Shown in pieces: positions 32,807-42,049 of a stretch of DNA of 64,000 bases (position 1 is its first letter; each line of letters starts with the position of its first letter). Position numbers and translations under genes: made by a program. Under the pieces are notes generated by a model. That model was not told the DNA's origin. It ran no database searches and saw nothing but the letters and a program-made list of their open reading frames with translations. This stretch comes from JAVJST01 sp040219295 (GTDB lineage Bacteria > Pseudomonadota > Alphaproteobacteria > Rhodospirillales > Casp-alpha2), in assembly GCA_040219295.1 (NCBI GenBank), contig JAVJST010000001.1, forward strand, positions 508,794-572,793. Direction: 5' to 3'.

Positions 32807-33664
32807 TTGTTTCACAAGGTTCTCGAACGCATTAGCCAGCCGAAGCATAGCCTTTCGGCGACGCTAGTGGCATGGGCAATTCCTTTCGCGCTTCTGGCGA
32901 TTTACTGGATCTGGTACACGACGCCGCCTGCACTGACCGACCCAAACAATTTCCGCGACTGCGATGAGTGCCCCGAAATGACCGTTATCCCGCCCGGAAA
33001 GTTCCTGATGGGTTCGCCTCCATGGGAAGAAGGGCGTTTCCGCGATGAGGGTCCTGTGCACCTAGTTACGATCGACTACCCATTCGCTGTCAGCATCTTT
33101 GAGATCACGAACCGTGAGTGGTCTGCGATCACCGGAGTTCGTCGAGGATTTGGACCGGACCCCGACGAACCTGTCTCGGGCGTAAGTTGGGTTGAGGCAA
33201 ATGAGTTCGTCCTTCTGCTTCGCGAAAGAACCGGCAAGGAATACCGACTGTTGAGCGAGTCCGAGTGGGAGTACATGGCCCGTGCGGGAACCACTGGGCC
33301 ATTCCATTTTGGCGAGATATCAGTCGAAAAAGCCAACTACGATGGAAATTCTTACATGGGCAGTCCGACTGCCAGCCCAATCATCGACGACTACTTCGCG
33401 GAGGGCGACACTTACCCACCGAACGCGTTCGGCGTCTACAACGTCCACGGCAACGTCGCGGAAATTGTCGCGGACTGCTACTCCACGAACTACGAGGGCG
33501 CACCGACAGACGGCAGCCCGCGTACATGGCCGGGTTGCGACTGGCGTGTCCTGCGTGGCGGCTACGCTTCTTTCAGCCCGGCGCAAATCCGATCAGCCAA
33601 GAGAGCCTATTACTCCGGGCGACTTGGTACGGCCGGACTCCGGGTCGCCCGCGATATTGACTGA
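32807..33664 (+). CDS. SUMF1/FGE-sulfatase-domain protein, membrane-anchored
   Basis: This is a 285-residue protein with one N-terminal membrane helix (LVAWAIPFALLAIYWIW) and a SUMF1 domain from MTVIPPGKFLMGSPPWEEG to VLRGGYASFSPAQIRSAKRA and GTAGLRVARD. In formylglycine-generating enzymes the C-terminal part carries two catalytic cysteines; here that stretch has none, so it is not an FGE and is more likely a binding or signalling SUMF1 protein facing the periplasm. It starts with TTG and a weak ribosome site. Base composition is visibly less GC-rich than its neighbours, consistent with transfer. No partner gene is adjacent. Confidence 0.78.
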   Translation: MFHKVLERISQPKHSLSATLVAWAIPFALLAIYWIWYTTPPALTDPNNFRDCDECPEMTVIPPGKFLMGSPPWEEGRFRDEGPVHLVTIDYPFAVSIFEITNREWSAITGVRRGFGPDPDEPVSGVSWVEANEFVLLLRERTGKEYRLLSESEWEYMARAGTTGPFHFGEISVEKANYDGNSYMGSPTASPIIDDYFAEGDTYPPNAFGVYNVHGNVAEIVADCYSTNYEGAPTDGSPRTWPGCDWRVLRGGYASFSPAQIRSAKRAYYSGRLGTAGLRVARDID

Positions 33665-33758
33665 ACTACCCCCACCCAACCCTCCCCCTGACAGGGGGAG
33701 GGCTGAATGGTGGCAACAGGTCCCCTCTCCCTCCCAGGGAGAGGGACAGGGTGAGGGT
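33664..33758. repeat. dispersed GGGGGAGGG-type double-hairpin repeat, copy 1
   Basis: Two hairpins in tandem are seen: CCCTCCCCC TGACA GGGGGAGGG, then CCCTCTCCCT CCC AGGGAGAGGG followed by ACAGGGTGAGGG. It fills the whole gap between the SUMF1-like gene and the convergent DUF6428 gene and can terminate transcription from both sides. A second copy in the same orientation lies about 1.4 kb downstream. Confidence 0.75.
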
Positions 33759-33760
33759 CG

Positions 33761-34234
33761 TCAGGCGCAGCAGGCGGCGGGTTCGGCGGCGGCGGTGCAA
33801 CAAGCGGGCTTGCCGGGCAGCGCGGCCGCCTGCGCCGGTTTGCAGACCGCCCTGTCGCTGCCCAGGGTCGCAATCACCTGTTCACCCCGGTTCTCGATGG
33901 CGACGATCCGGTGGATGCCGAGGCCGTGGTTGCGGTTGGCGAACTCGACCCGCAGCGGCGCCTCGGCCACGCCGTCGAGAACCTCGAGGGATTTCGCCAG
34001 GATGCCCTGAAAACGGCCGACTTTCATGTGGTCGTCATCGGCGCCGTCGAGCAGCTGGATGGTCGCTTCCGTCCACGACGCGACGTTGGCGCCGCAATCG
34101 ATCCCGGTGACGTCGGCGCGCCGCACTTCGGTGACGTGATAGCCGCCGCCGATCGGGCCTTCGTGGGTTTCGAACACGAGCGCCGCTTCGGGACGGACAT
34201 TGCGAAGGTGATTGCGCAGGTCGGAGAGGTTCAT
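33761..34234 (-). CDS. DUF6428 family protein
   Basis: This is a 157-residue protein of the DUF6428 family, which is usually encoded beside ArsR-type regulators. It starts MNLSDLRNHLRNVRPEAALV and contains GPIGGGYHVTEVRRADVTGI. The C-terminus is cysteine-rich (KPACCTAAAEPAACCA), suggesting binding of a thiophilic ion such as arsenite (inference). The biochemical function is unknown. It diverges from an arsR-type gene, and a palindromic operator lies 15 bases before its start. Confidence 0.83.
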   Translation of the reverse strand: MNLSDLRNHLRNVRPEAALVFETHEGPIGGGYHVTEVRRADVTGIDCGANVASWTEATIQLLDGADDDHMKVGRFQGILAKSLEVLDGVAEAPLRVEFANRNHGLGIHRIVAIENRGEQVIATLGSDRAVCKPAQAAALPGKPACCTAAAEPAACCA

Positions 34235-34248
34235 CGGAGGTTCCTTTC

Positions 34249-34268
34249 ATTTCAAGGATAATTGAAAT
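34249..34268. promoter_or_regulatory. ArsR-type operator 1
   Basis: The perfect palindrome ATTTCAA-N6-TTGAAAT lies 15 bases upstream of the DUF6428 start. An identical half-site pair recurs 23 bases further on, next to the arsR-type start. Position and symmetry suggest the binding site of the ArsR-type protein encoded alongside. Confidence 0.8.
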
Positions 34269-34291
34269 ATAAATGACGCAAGTCGTTCTAC

Positions 34292-34311
34292 ATTTCAAGA
34301 GATTTTGAAAT
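34292..34311. promoter_or_regulatory. ArsR-type operator 2
   Basis: A second copy of ATTTCAA-N6-TTGAAAT with the same 7-6-7 geometry abuts the ATG of the regulator gene, so a bound repressor would block its promoter or ribosome site directly. The spacing between the two palindrome starts is 43 bases, about four helical turns, allowing two dimers on one face of the DNA. Confidence 0.8.
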
Positions 34312-34632
34312 ATGACCGAAGACGATGCCCTCGCGGCGTTTGCCGCCCTCTCCAACCAATCGCGCCTGTCGGTGATCCGCGCTCTGGTGAAAGCCGGCCC
34401 CTCGGGACTGCCCGCCGGCGATATCGCGGAATGCATCGGCGCCAGCCCGTCGCAGACGTCCTTCCACCTCTCGTCGTTGTCGGCGTGCGGCCTGATCACC
34501 GCCGAACGACGCGCCCGCCAGATGATCTACCGGATCGACTTCCAACGGGTCGGGGAACTGGTCGGGTTTCTGCTCGACGACTGCTGCGCGGCCAACCCGG
34601 AAGTGCGGGAATGCTGCGGCCTGAGGCGCTGA
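34312..34632 (+). CDS. ArsR family transcriptional regulator
   Basis: This is a 106-residue winged-helix repressor. The HTH region is GLPAGDIAECIGASPSQTSFH with HLSSLSACGLITAERRARQM as recognition helix and wing. Two cysteine pairs near the C-terminus (LLDDCCAANPEVRECCGLRR) are probable metalloid-sensing ligands, placed differently from the classic ELCVCDL site, which is absent. It likely represses itself and the divergent DUF6428 gene through the two palindromes between them. No arsB, arsC or acr3 is in the window. Confidence 0.88.
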   Translation: MTEDDALAAFAALSNQSRLSVIRALVKAGPSGLPAGDIAECIGASPSQTSFHLSSLSACGLITAERRARQMIYRIDFQRVGELVGFLLDDCCAANPEVRECCGLRR

Positions 34633-34647
34633 CCGATCCAAATTTTC

Positions 34648-34676
34648 TTGACTTTTGCGGTATTAATTCCTATATT
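34648..34676 (+). promoter_or_regulatory. strong sigma70-like promoter without an assigned gene
   Basis: TTGACT and TATATT are separated by exactly 17 bases in an AT-rich pocket 15 bases after the ArsR stop. It points into the gene-free region. A transcript would begin near 34683 and run at once into small hairpins, so a short non-coding RNA is possible. No T-run terminator is visible close by. Confidence 0.6.
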
Positions 34677-34704
34677 GCCGATCGCTGTTTTGCGATGGTG
34701 AATA

Positions 34705-34960
34705 GGACAAGTCGCCCTCTCCTCCTGCCTGCGCGAAGCCGGAGCTTCGCTTCGGCGAAGGCAGGTCGAGATGCGCTGTCGCACTCGTCAGGATGAGGCC
34801 GAAAAACCAACTCCCCCCATGCTTCGACGGGCTCAGCATGAGGGGGCTAGAACGTTCCTCACCCTGAGCCCGACGAAGGGCGAGGAACGGGCCGGACACG
34901 CCCACTCCAGCGGAGAATGGGCCCCGGCCGAAGCTGGGAGAGGGGGAAGAACTGCCCATA
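34705..34960. repeat. composite of dispersed intergenic repeats
   Basis: A hairpin CCTGCCT...AGGCAGG containing GCGCGAAGCCGGAGCTTCGC is followed by CTTCGACGGGCTCAGCATGA and CACCCTGAGCCCGACGAAGG, which are inverted relatives of each other. The CTCAGCATGAGGG core is shared with the repeat behind lipB. These look like mosaic REP-type elements rather than coding sequence. Confidence 0.6.
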
Positions 34961-35107
34961 AATGCGGTCCGCCAAGGGTGCATCTGCCGAACTCTACCGG
35001 AAACCGGATTCAAGCGTGATTCCAACAACTTGGCGATTGCACTATATGGTCCGGCGGTGGGCCGTACCTGGGCCGCAAATGGTCGGGACATAGGCAGTAG
35101 ACCGGCT

Positions 35108-35207
35108 CGGCACCCCCACCCTAACCCTCCCCCTTGCGAGGGGGAGGGAACCAAGAGATGCGACACCGTTCCCTCCCTTCCCGGAGGGGAGGGACAGGGT
35201 GGGGAGG
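35108..35207. repeat. dispersed GGGGGAGGG-type double-hairpin repeat, copy 2
   Basis: The same two-hairpin layout as copy 1 is present: CCCCCACCCTAACCCTCCCC, a 6-base loop and GGGGGAGGGAACC, then CCCTCCCTTCCCGGAGGGGA and GGGACAGGGTGGGG. Orientation is the same as copy 1, so the DUF6428-ArsR locus lies between two direct copies. Confidence 0.75.
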
Positions 35208-35354
35208 CGTTTGGAAAACAACGACCAGAATGACCGAAAATAGCCCTGAATGACCCTGTTTCAGGAACGTGTCTGAAACAAAATCAGAGGCTTAGCGGAT
35301 TCGTCGTGGGAATAATGACCAAAATGACCGTTTCAGGCCGGTGAACGGGTGCCT

Positions 35355-35389
35355 GCGCGCCCGGCCAACCCAGCCCTCCCCGGGCGCGC
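35355..35389 (-). terminator. GC-rich hairpin after pccA
   Basis: A 10-bp inverted repeat (GCGCGCCCGG and CCGGGCGCGC, 15-base loop) lies 18 bases past the pccA stop on the pcc operon strand. It lacks a T-run, so termination is possible but not certain. Confidence 0.4.
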
Positions 35390-35407
35390 CGAAACAGTCG
35401 TCGCGTG

Positions 35408-37444
35408 TCAGGAAAATTCCATTATCACCTGATCGACCATCAGGCTGTCGCCCGGCGCGGCCTTGATCGACGACACCACGCCGTCACGCTCGGCACGCAT
35501 GACGTTTTCCATCTTCATCGCCTCGATGACCGCGAGTTCCTCGCCGGCCTTCACTTCCTGGCCCTCGGTGACGGCGACCGAGACCAGCAGCCCCGGCATC
35601 GGCGACATCAGCAGCTTCGAGGTGTCGGGTGCCGCCTTGACCGGCATATGCCGCGCCAGCGCCGCGTTGGTCGGGTTCATGACGTAGATGTCGCGTTGCG
35701 CCCCGCCGTGGGTCAGGCGGTAGCCGATGCCGATGCGTTCGACCTGCAGGCACAGCCGCTGGCCGTTGACCGAGACCGGCATGATCGCCTCGCCGACCTG
35801 CCAGCGGGTGCGGATCGGGACGAGACCGCCCGCGAGGCGTACGTCATAGCCGCCGTCGACCGGGCGGACCTCCGCCGCGTGCTCGTCGTCGCCGGTGATC
35901 ACCACCCAGTCGTGGTCGACGATGCGCTCGTAGCCCTTGGTCTGGCCGCCGATCTCGGCGGCGCGCAGTTGATAGGCCATGTGAACCGCCGCGGCGGCCG
36001 CGATCATGACCTCGGCGTTGTCGCTCGGCACGTCGGCGGGGTTGAAGCCGTCCGGGTACTCCTCGGCGATGAAATTGGTGGTCAGGTTGCCGGCGCGGAA
36101 GCGCTTGTGCGCCATCAGCGCGGCGACGAAGGCGATGTTGTGCGAGACGCCGCGGATATAGAACGCGTCGAGCGCGCTCTGCATGGTCTCGACGGCGTGT
36201 TCGCGGTCGCGGCCCCAGGTCACCAGCTTGGCGATCATCGGGTCGTAGTACATCGAGATCTCGCCGCCCTTCTCGACGCCGGTGTCGACGCGGATGACGG
36301 CGCCGTCGTCGGCGAGATCCGCTCCCGGCGGCACGTAGCGCACCAGCCGGCCGATCGACGGCAGGAAGTTGCGGAACGGGTCCTCGGCGTAGATCCTGGA
36401 TTCCATGGCCCAGCCGTCGCGCTTGATGTCCGACTGGCCGAAGGCGAGCTTCTCGCCGGCCGCGACACGGATCATCTGCTCGACCAGATCGAGCCCGGTG
36501 ATCAGCTCGGTGACCGGATGCTCAACCTGCAAACGTGTATTCATTTCAAGGAAATAAAAGTTTTTGTTCTTGTCGACGATGAACTCCACGGTACCCGCCG
36601 ACTGGTACTTCACCGCCTTGGCCAGGCTGACCGCCTGCTCGCCCATGGCGCGCCGCGTCTCGTCGTCGAGGAACGGCGACGGCGCTTCCTCGATGACCTT
36701 CTGGTGGCGGCGCTGGATCGAGCATTCGCGCTCCCACAGGTAGACCACGTTGCCGTGGCTGTCGCCGAGCACCTGGATCTCGATGTGGCGCGGTTCCTCG
36801 ATGAACTTCTCGATAAACACCCGGTCGTCGCCGAAGCTCGAGCGGGCCTCGCTGGTGGCGCGTTCGAAGCCCTCCTTGCAGCCGGCATCGTCCCAGGCGA
36901 CCCGCATGCCCTTGCCGCCGCCGCCGGCGGACGCCTTGATCATGACGGGATAGCCGATCTTCTTGGCGATCGAAACCGCCTGCCTCGCGTCCTTGACCGC
37001 TTCGGTATGGCCCGGGATGGTGTTGACCCCGGCCTTGGCCGCCAGCTTCTTGGACTCGATCTTGTCGCCCATCGCCGTGATGGCGTGGGGCTTGGGCCCG
37101 ATGAAGGCAATCCCCGCCCTGGCCAGCGCGCGGGCGAAGGACGCGTTCTCCGAGAGGAACCCGTAGCCCGGGTGGACCGCGTCGGCGCCGGTATCGGCGA
37201 TGGCCTTGAGGATGTTCTTCTGCACCAGGTAGCTTTCGGCCGAGGGTGCGGGGCCGATGCACACCGCCTCGTCGGCCATGTCGACGTGGACCGCGCCCCT
37301 GTCGGCCTCGGAATAGACCGCCACGGTCTTGATGCCCATCCGCTTGGCGGTCGACATCACGCGGCACGCGATCTCGCCGCGGTTGGCGACCAGGATCTTC
37401 TTGAACAGGGTCGCGCCCTTCGCTTTGCTCTTGGTCTTGCTCAT
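35408..37444 (-). CDS. pccA: propionyl-CoA carboxylase alpha (biotin carboxylase/BCCP) subunit
   Basis: This is a 678-residue protein. A biotin carboxylase domain (about residues 10-455: FKKILVANRGEIACRVMSTA, ATP loop KASAGGGGKGMR, and EMNTRLQVEHPVTE) is followed by the BT linker region and a C-terminal biotinyl domain with the biotin lysine in VIEAMKMENVM. It carboxylates biotin using ATP and bicarbonate and transfers CO2 through PccB to propionyl-CoA, giving methylmalonyl-CoA. The start is set at MSKTKSKAKGATLF; the longer frame overlaps the upstream 2TM gene. A basic N-terminal tail is unusual but short. Methylcrotonyl- or acetyl-CoA specificity cannot be strictly excluded. Confidence 0.93.
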   Translation of the reverse strand: MSKTKSKAKGATLFKKILVANRGEIACRVMSTAKRMGIKTVAVYSEADRGAVHVDMADEAVCIGPAPSAESYLVQKNILKAIADTGADAVHPGYGFLSENASFARALARAGIAFIGPKPHAITAMGDKIESKKLAAKAGVNTIPGHTEAVKDARQAVSIAKKIGYPVMIKASAGGGGKGMRVAWDDAGCKEGFERATSEARSSFGDDRVFIEKFIEEPRHIEIQVLGDSHGNVVYLWERECSIQRRHQKVIEEAPSPFLDDETRRAMGEQAVSLAKAVKYQSAGTVEFIVDKNKNFYFLEMNTRLQVEHPVTELITGLDLVEQMIRVAAGEKLAFGQSDIKRDGWAMESRIYAEDPFRNFLPSIGRLVRYVPPGADLADDGAVIRVDTGVEKGGEISMYYDPMIAKLVTWGRDREHAVETMQSALDAFYIRGVSHNIAFVAALMAHKRFRAGNLTTNFIAEEYPDGFNPADVPSDNAEVMIAAAAAVHMAYQLRAAEIGGQTKGYERIVDHDWVVITGDDEHAAEVRPVDGGYDVRLAGGLVPIRTRWQVGEAIMPVSVNGQRLCLQVERIGIGYRLTHGGAQRDIYVMNPTNAALARHMPVKAAPDTSKLLMSPMPGLLVSVAVTEGQEVKAGEELAVIEAMKMENVMRAERDGVVSSIKAAPGDSLMVDQVIMEFS

Positions 37445-37652
37445 CAGCGGTCCCTCTTGAACATATCGAACAGGCCCATGGCGTAGGCCGTATGCAGGCT
37501 CAGCGGCGCGCCCCACAGCACCGCCGGAAAGATCACGTAGACCCGTTCCGGGAAGAACGCGAAGTCGACCACGGCGAGCAGCGCGATGACGACGATGAAG
37601 GCGCCGAAATGCAGCGCCAGGCCGCGCAGGCGGCGCTCCGCGTCAGCCCCGG

Positions 37653-37656
<4 letters not shown>
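37444..37656 (-). CDS. small 2TM-domain protein within the pcc operon
   Basis: This is a 70-residue protein with two hydrophobic helices (LHFGAFIVVIALLAVVDFAF and PAVLWGAPLSLHTAYAMGLF) and short charged ends, resembling 2TM-domain proteins. It starts in an ATGA overlap with the pccB stop and its stop abuts the pccA start, so it is co-translated with the carboxylase subunits. The function is unknown; a membrane tether or unrelated passenger are both possible. Confidence 0.75.
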
Positions 37657-39185
<1,529 letters not shown>

Positions 39186-39277
39186 TCGATCCCCTCCCCC
39201 GGATCAATCCTGCCTCATTTTAAGAGTGCGCGCCCGGTTGAAAACCTAAATGTTGCAGTGCAATACCAGAAATCTAC

Positions 39278-39979
39278 TTATGACTGGCCGGCCAGCGTGT
39301 CGAACAGCAGCGCCGTCTCGATGTCGGCCCGGATGGCGCGGCGGCGGTCCTCGGCTTCCTTGTCGATCCCCCAGCGGTCGGCCTGGTGGAGTTCTTCCAG
39401 ATAGGCGGCCTCGAAGGCGGCGCCTGCATCGATCACCCCCTCCAGGGCGGCAATGGCGACGACAACGGAGCCGAGTTGCTGGGCGAGATCGACGAAGGCG
39501 GTGAGGTGGAAGTCATCCCGGGCATCGGCGTAGTTGCGGACGCATGTCGCACCCTCGGGTAGGTGTTGCGGCGGCACCAATTCGGTTGTGGTCGTGAGCG
39601 CAATCCCGAAACGCCCTCTGAAATCGTCCAGCAGCGGGTTCCATGTCGCGGTTTCGCGGGCCACGAGGTCTTCCGGGGATTCCGCGCGAAACCGCAACGG
39701 ATCGTTGTCGATGTGTGACGCCAGCCCCTCGATCAACCGCTCCCGGTTCGGCGCGACCCGGTCGATCGCCGCATTGCTGAGGCCCGTCAGCGGCATCGTC
39801 GACGGATCGATTTCGTCTCGCTGCGACGCCCACTCCACGGAGACATGCTCGGCGAGCTTGCGCGACGGTATCATCAGCGTCGATTTCGCGGGCGTCTTAA
39901 CGGTCCGCCCGTCCAGCCGGATGGCGAATGCGCCCGACTCGTCCTCGGCGATTTCAACCCGTGCGTAGAAGCGCTTCAT
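39278..39979 (-). CDS. ATP12 family F1-ATPase assembly chaperone
   Basis: This is a 233-residue ATP12 protein. In mitochondria and alphaproteobacteria it binds the F1 alpha subunit during assembly. It begins MKRFYARVEIAEDESGAFAI and carries the conserved LDGRTVKTPAKSTLMIPSRKLAEH, then MPLTGLSNAAIDRV and the C-terminal SVVVAIAALEGVIDAGAAFEAAYLEE region. No ATP synthase gene is in the window. It lies just downstream of the AsmA gene on the same strand with an 11-base gap. Confidence 0.92.
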   Translation of the reverse strand: MKRFYARVEIAEDESGAFAIRLDGRTVKTPAKSTLMIPSRKLAEHVSVEWASQRDEIDPSTMPLTGLSNAAIDRVAPNRERLIEGLASHIDNDPLRFRAESPEDLVARETATWNPLLDDFRGRFGIALTTTTELVPPQHLPEGATCVRNYADARDDFHLTAFVDLAQQLGSVVVAIAALEGVIDAGAAFEAAYLEELHQADRWGIDKEAEDRRRAIRADIETALLFDTLAGQS

Positions 39980-39990
39980 CGCCCAGTCGG

Positions 39991-42042
39991 TCAGTTGCCG
40001 AACAGGTTGTCGAGGGCGCCACCAATCCCTTTCAGCGGGTTGCTTGCCGGCTCGCCGCTTTCCTGCGCCGCCGGCTGCGCCGCACTGCCATTCTGGGACA
40101 TTTTCCCGCTGAGCGCTGCGGCACAGTAGTCCGTATCGTCGACGGCGTTGCCGACGGAACTGATGGCCATCTCGGCGAGGGTCGACAGTCCGCCCGTCGC
40201 GATGCCGAGGGCGGTCGATGTCACGTTCTTGACCACGCTGCCGGCATCGGGACCGAACTCGGGCTGCAGGAACGTCCCTGTCACCCGAACCCCGACTTCC
40301 GCCATCTTGACGAGAGAGGTATTCTTGGCGCGCGGGTCGAACAGCAGGTTCAGCGTCTCGTCGCGCAGGTCAATTTCACCGGAACCAACGACATTCAGAC
40401 CGCCGGTCTCGATCAATAAAGCACGCGGCGCGGCGATCCCGTCCTTGACGGCAAAATCGATGACACCGCACTTGAGGGTCCGAGAATCCTCGCCGCTGCC
40501 GAGGAACGGCACGGCACCGAGCAGATCACCCGACATGAACCCCAACGCGCCGCTCTCGATCCGGCCATTTTCCGTCACGATTCGCACATCACCGTTCAGG
40601 GAAGCCATGATGGCGCGCACAGAGCCGCCCTTGCCGGCAACGTCGACGTTCATGTCGAGTTGTCCCTGCAACGTCGCGTCGCCCGTCGCCTCGGCGATCA
40701 GCTTTCCGTAGTCGATGCCCTTGCCCGCCAACTGCAGGGCAAACGCCGATGGTGCCGTGGCGGTATTAAGATCGACGGCGCCCGCAACCGCGTTCCCCTG
40801 ATAAGTGACGGCGAAGGGACGCAGGATCAACCGGCCGCCAGAAAGTTTCAGGTCGACCGACAAGTCGTCGAGCGCGACGTCGTCGAGTTCCAGCTTGCCG
40901 ACGGCAAGCTCGACAGTGGCATCGACACCCCGAAGTGCATCCACCGGCAGGGGGTCATCGGGAAACACGCGGCCATCGGCTGACGGCGGAGAGGCAGCAC
41001 TTTCCCGGCCGCTCTTCTCAACCAGATCGTTCAGCGCCAAACGGGACGACTGAAGCCTCGCCAGAACGCCGAGACGGGGCGACGCGGGAACCAGTGACAC
41101 GGACCCCGATAAATCGGTTTCACCGATCTTGAGACTGAGGTCGTCGACGACAATGCGGTCACCGTCGTCCCGAACCAAACCCGAAACCGCAAACGCCCGG
41201 TCCGCAAGCGGTAGCGCATCCGCGCCCGCCAACAAGGCGCCACGGCCCGCGACATCCTTCAGTGACTTTCCTTTCGCTGAAAAACTAAGATTATAGCCCC
41301 TTGCGGCGCGCGGTTTATTGATGCTGCCGTCGAGTTGGATTTCGGCGCCAAGCGCTTCTGCCTCGATCTTCAGCGGAAACACCTTGTTATCGAGCAACGC
41401 GGATATGGAGCCCAGCGCACCTTCGATCTCAATCTCCTCGCCATCCAGACTGGCCTCGGCGGAGAGTTTCATGGGACTATCGACGCCGTCGGCCGAAAGA
41501 CCAACTTCCTCTAGAACGAACGTTTTCTCGGTTCCGGCGATACCATCGCGATAGGTCAGGGTCACGTTTTCCAACCGGACCGACTTGACCACCGGCAAAC
41601 GGGTTTCGCCCGTGTCCGGCGTCATCTCGCTGCTGTCCTGTGCCGCGTTCTCGAACACCCAGTTGCCTTCACCGGCAGCGTTCGTCTCTAGCAGCACATC
41701 GACGCCAACCATCTCGAGCCACTCCACACGCACGTCACCTGTCAGCAGAGGCATCAGTTCGACCACAGCGGCCAACCGTTCGAGCCTGGTCATTGCGGGC
41801 CGCGTGCCCCAGGACGCATTGGCGAACGTGACACCTTCGACGGAAAGCGCCGGCTTCAGCGACAACTCGAGCTCCAGATCGCCGTCGATCGTCAACTTCC
41901 GGCCGGTCGCTGCTTCGACCTGTTCAGCGATGAGCGAGCGATAGGCGTTGAAATCCTGTGACTTAATGATCGCGACACCGGCAACTGCGATTGCAACGAC
42001 GGCAACGCCGAGAAAGGCCAGGATCTTGAAGAAGCGTTTCAT
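39991..42042 (-). CDS. AsmA family envelope protein
   Basis: This is a 683-residue protein with one N-terminal membrane helix (KILAFLGVAVVAIAVAGVAI) and a long beta-rich periplasmic part. The N-terminal AsmA region shows YRSLIAEQVEAATGRKLTID. The C-terminal AsmA_2 region includes FAVKDGIAAPRALLIETGGL and INLRDETLNLLFDP-like sequence (EIDLRDETLNLLFDPRAKNT). AsmA-like proteins are bridge-like phospholipid transporters of the Gram-negative envelope (family knowledge). The end is rich in small residues. It follows the HAD gene with a seven-base gap. Confidence 0.9.
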   Translation of the reverse strand: MKRFFKILAFLGVAVVAIAVAGVAIIKSQDFNAYRSLIAEQVEAATGRKLTIDGDLELELSLKPALSVEGVTFANASWGTRPAMTRLERLAAVVELMPLLTGDVRVEWLEMVGVDVLLETNAAGEGNWVFENAAQDSSEMTPDTGETRLPVVKSVRLENVTLTYRDGIAGTEKTFVLEEVGLSADGVDSPMKLSAEASLDGEEIEIEGALGSISALLDNKVFPLKIEAEALGAEIQLDGSINKPRAARGYNLSFSAKGKSLKDVAGRGALLAGADALPLADRAFAVSGLVRDDGDRIVVDDLSLKIGETDLSGSVSLVPASPRLGVLARLQSSRLALNDLVEKSGRESAASPPSADGRVFPDDPLPVDALRGVDATVELAVGKLELDDVALDDLSVDLKLSGGRLILRPFAVTYQGNAVAGAVDLNTATAPSAFALQLAGKGIDYGKLIAEATGDATLQGQLDMNVDVAGKGGSVRAIMASLNGDVRIVTENGRIESGALGFMSGDLLGAVPFLGSGEDSRTLKCGVIDFAVKDGIAAPRALLIETGGLNVVGSGEIDLRDETLNLLFDPRAKNTSLVKMAEVGVRVTGTFLQPEFGPDAGSVVKNVTSTALGIATGGLSTLAEMAISSVGNAVDDTDYCAAALSGKMSQNGSAAQPAAQESGEPASNPLKGIGGALDNLFGN

Positions 42043-42049
42043 CGTGTTG

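Larger units (their letters stand above)
34633..35407. other. gene-free repeat-rich intergenic region
   Basis: No convincing gene lies in these 775 bases. They hold, in order, a strong sigma70-like promoter, a small ATCGC/GCGAT hairpin, a GC-rich repeat block, an unassigned stretch of about 150 bases, a second copy of the GGGGGAGGG repeat, an 8-bp hairpin and finally a GC-rich hairpin after pccA. The short ORFs here are made of repeat sequence and show no recognisable protein. Confidence 0.7.

Noticed and set aside
32807..33664. Formylglycine-generating enzyme
   Set aside because: The SUMF1 fold is present, but the C-terminal catalytic cysteine pair is absent and no sulfatase gene is near.
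34683..34796. Short ORF MVNRTSRPLLLPARSRSF after the orphan promoter
   Set aside because: Thirty-three codons built from a dispersed repeat, with no ribosome-binding site and no recognisable protein.
34680..35100. tmRNA, 6S RNA or SRP RNA in the gene-free region
   Set aside because: I could not find a tRNA-like acceptor and T-arm, a tag-peptide frame, or the conserved SRP/6S core; most of the sequence is repeat.
33664..35207. CRISPR-like or tandem-repeat array
   Set aside because: Only two widely spaced copies of a double hairpin with genes between; no regular repeat-spacer pattern and no cas genes.
35405..37486. Plus-strand ORF of 693 codons
   Set aside because: Exact antisense shadow of pccA, whose biotin and ATP motifs are all intact.
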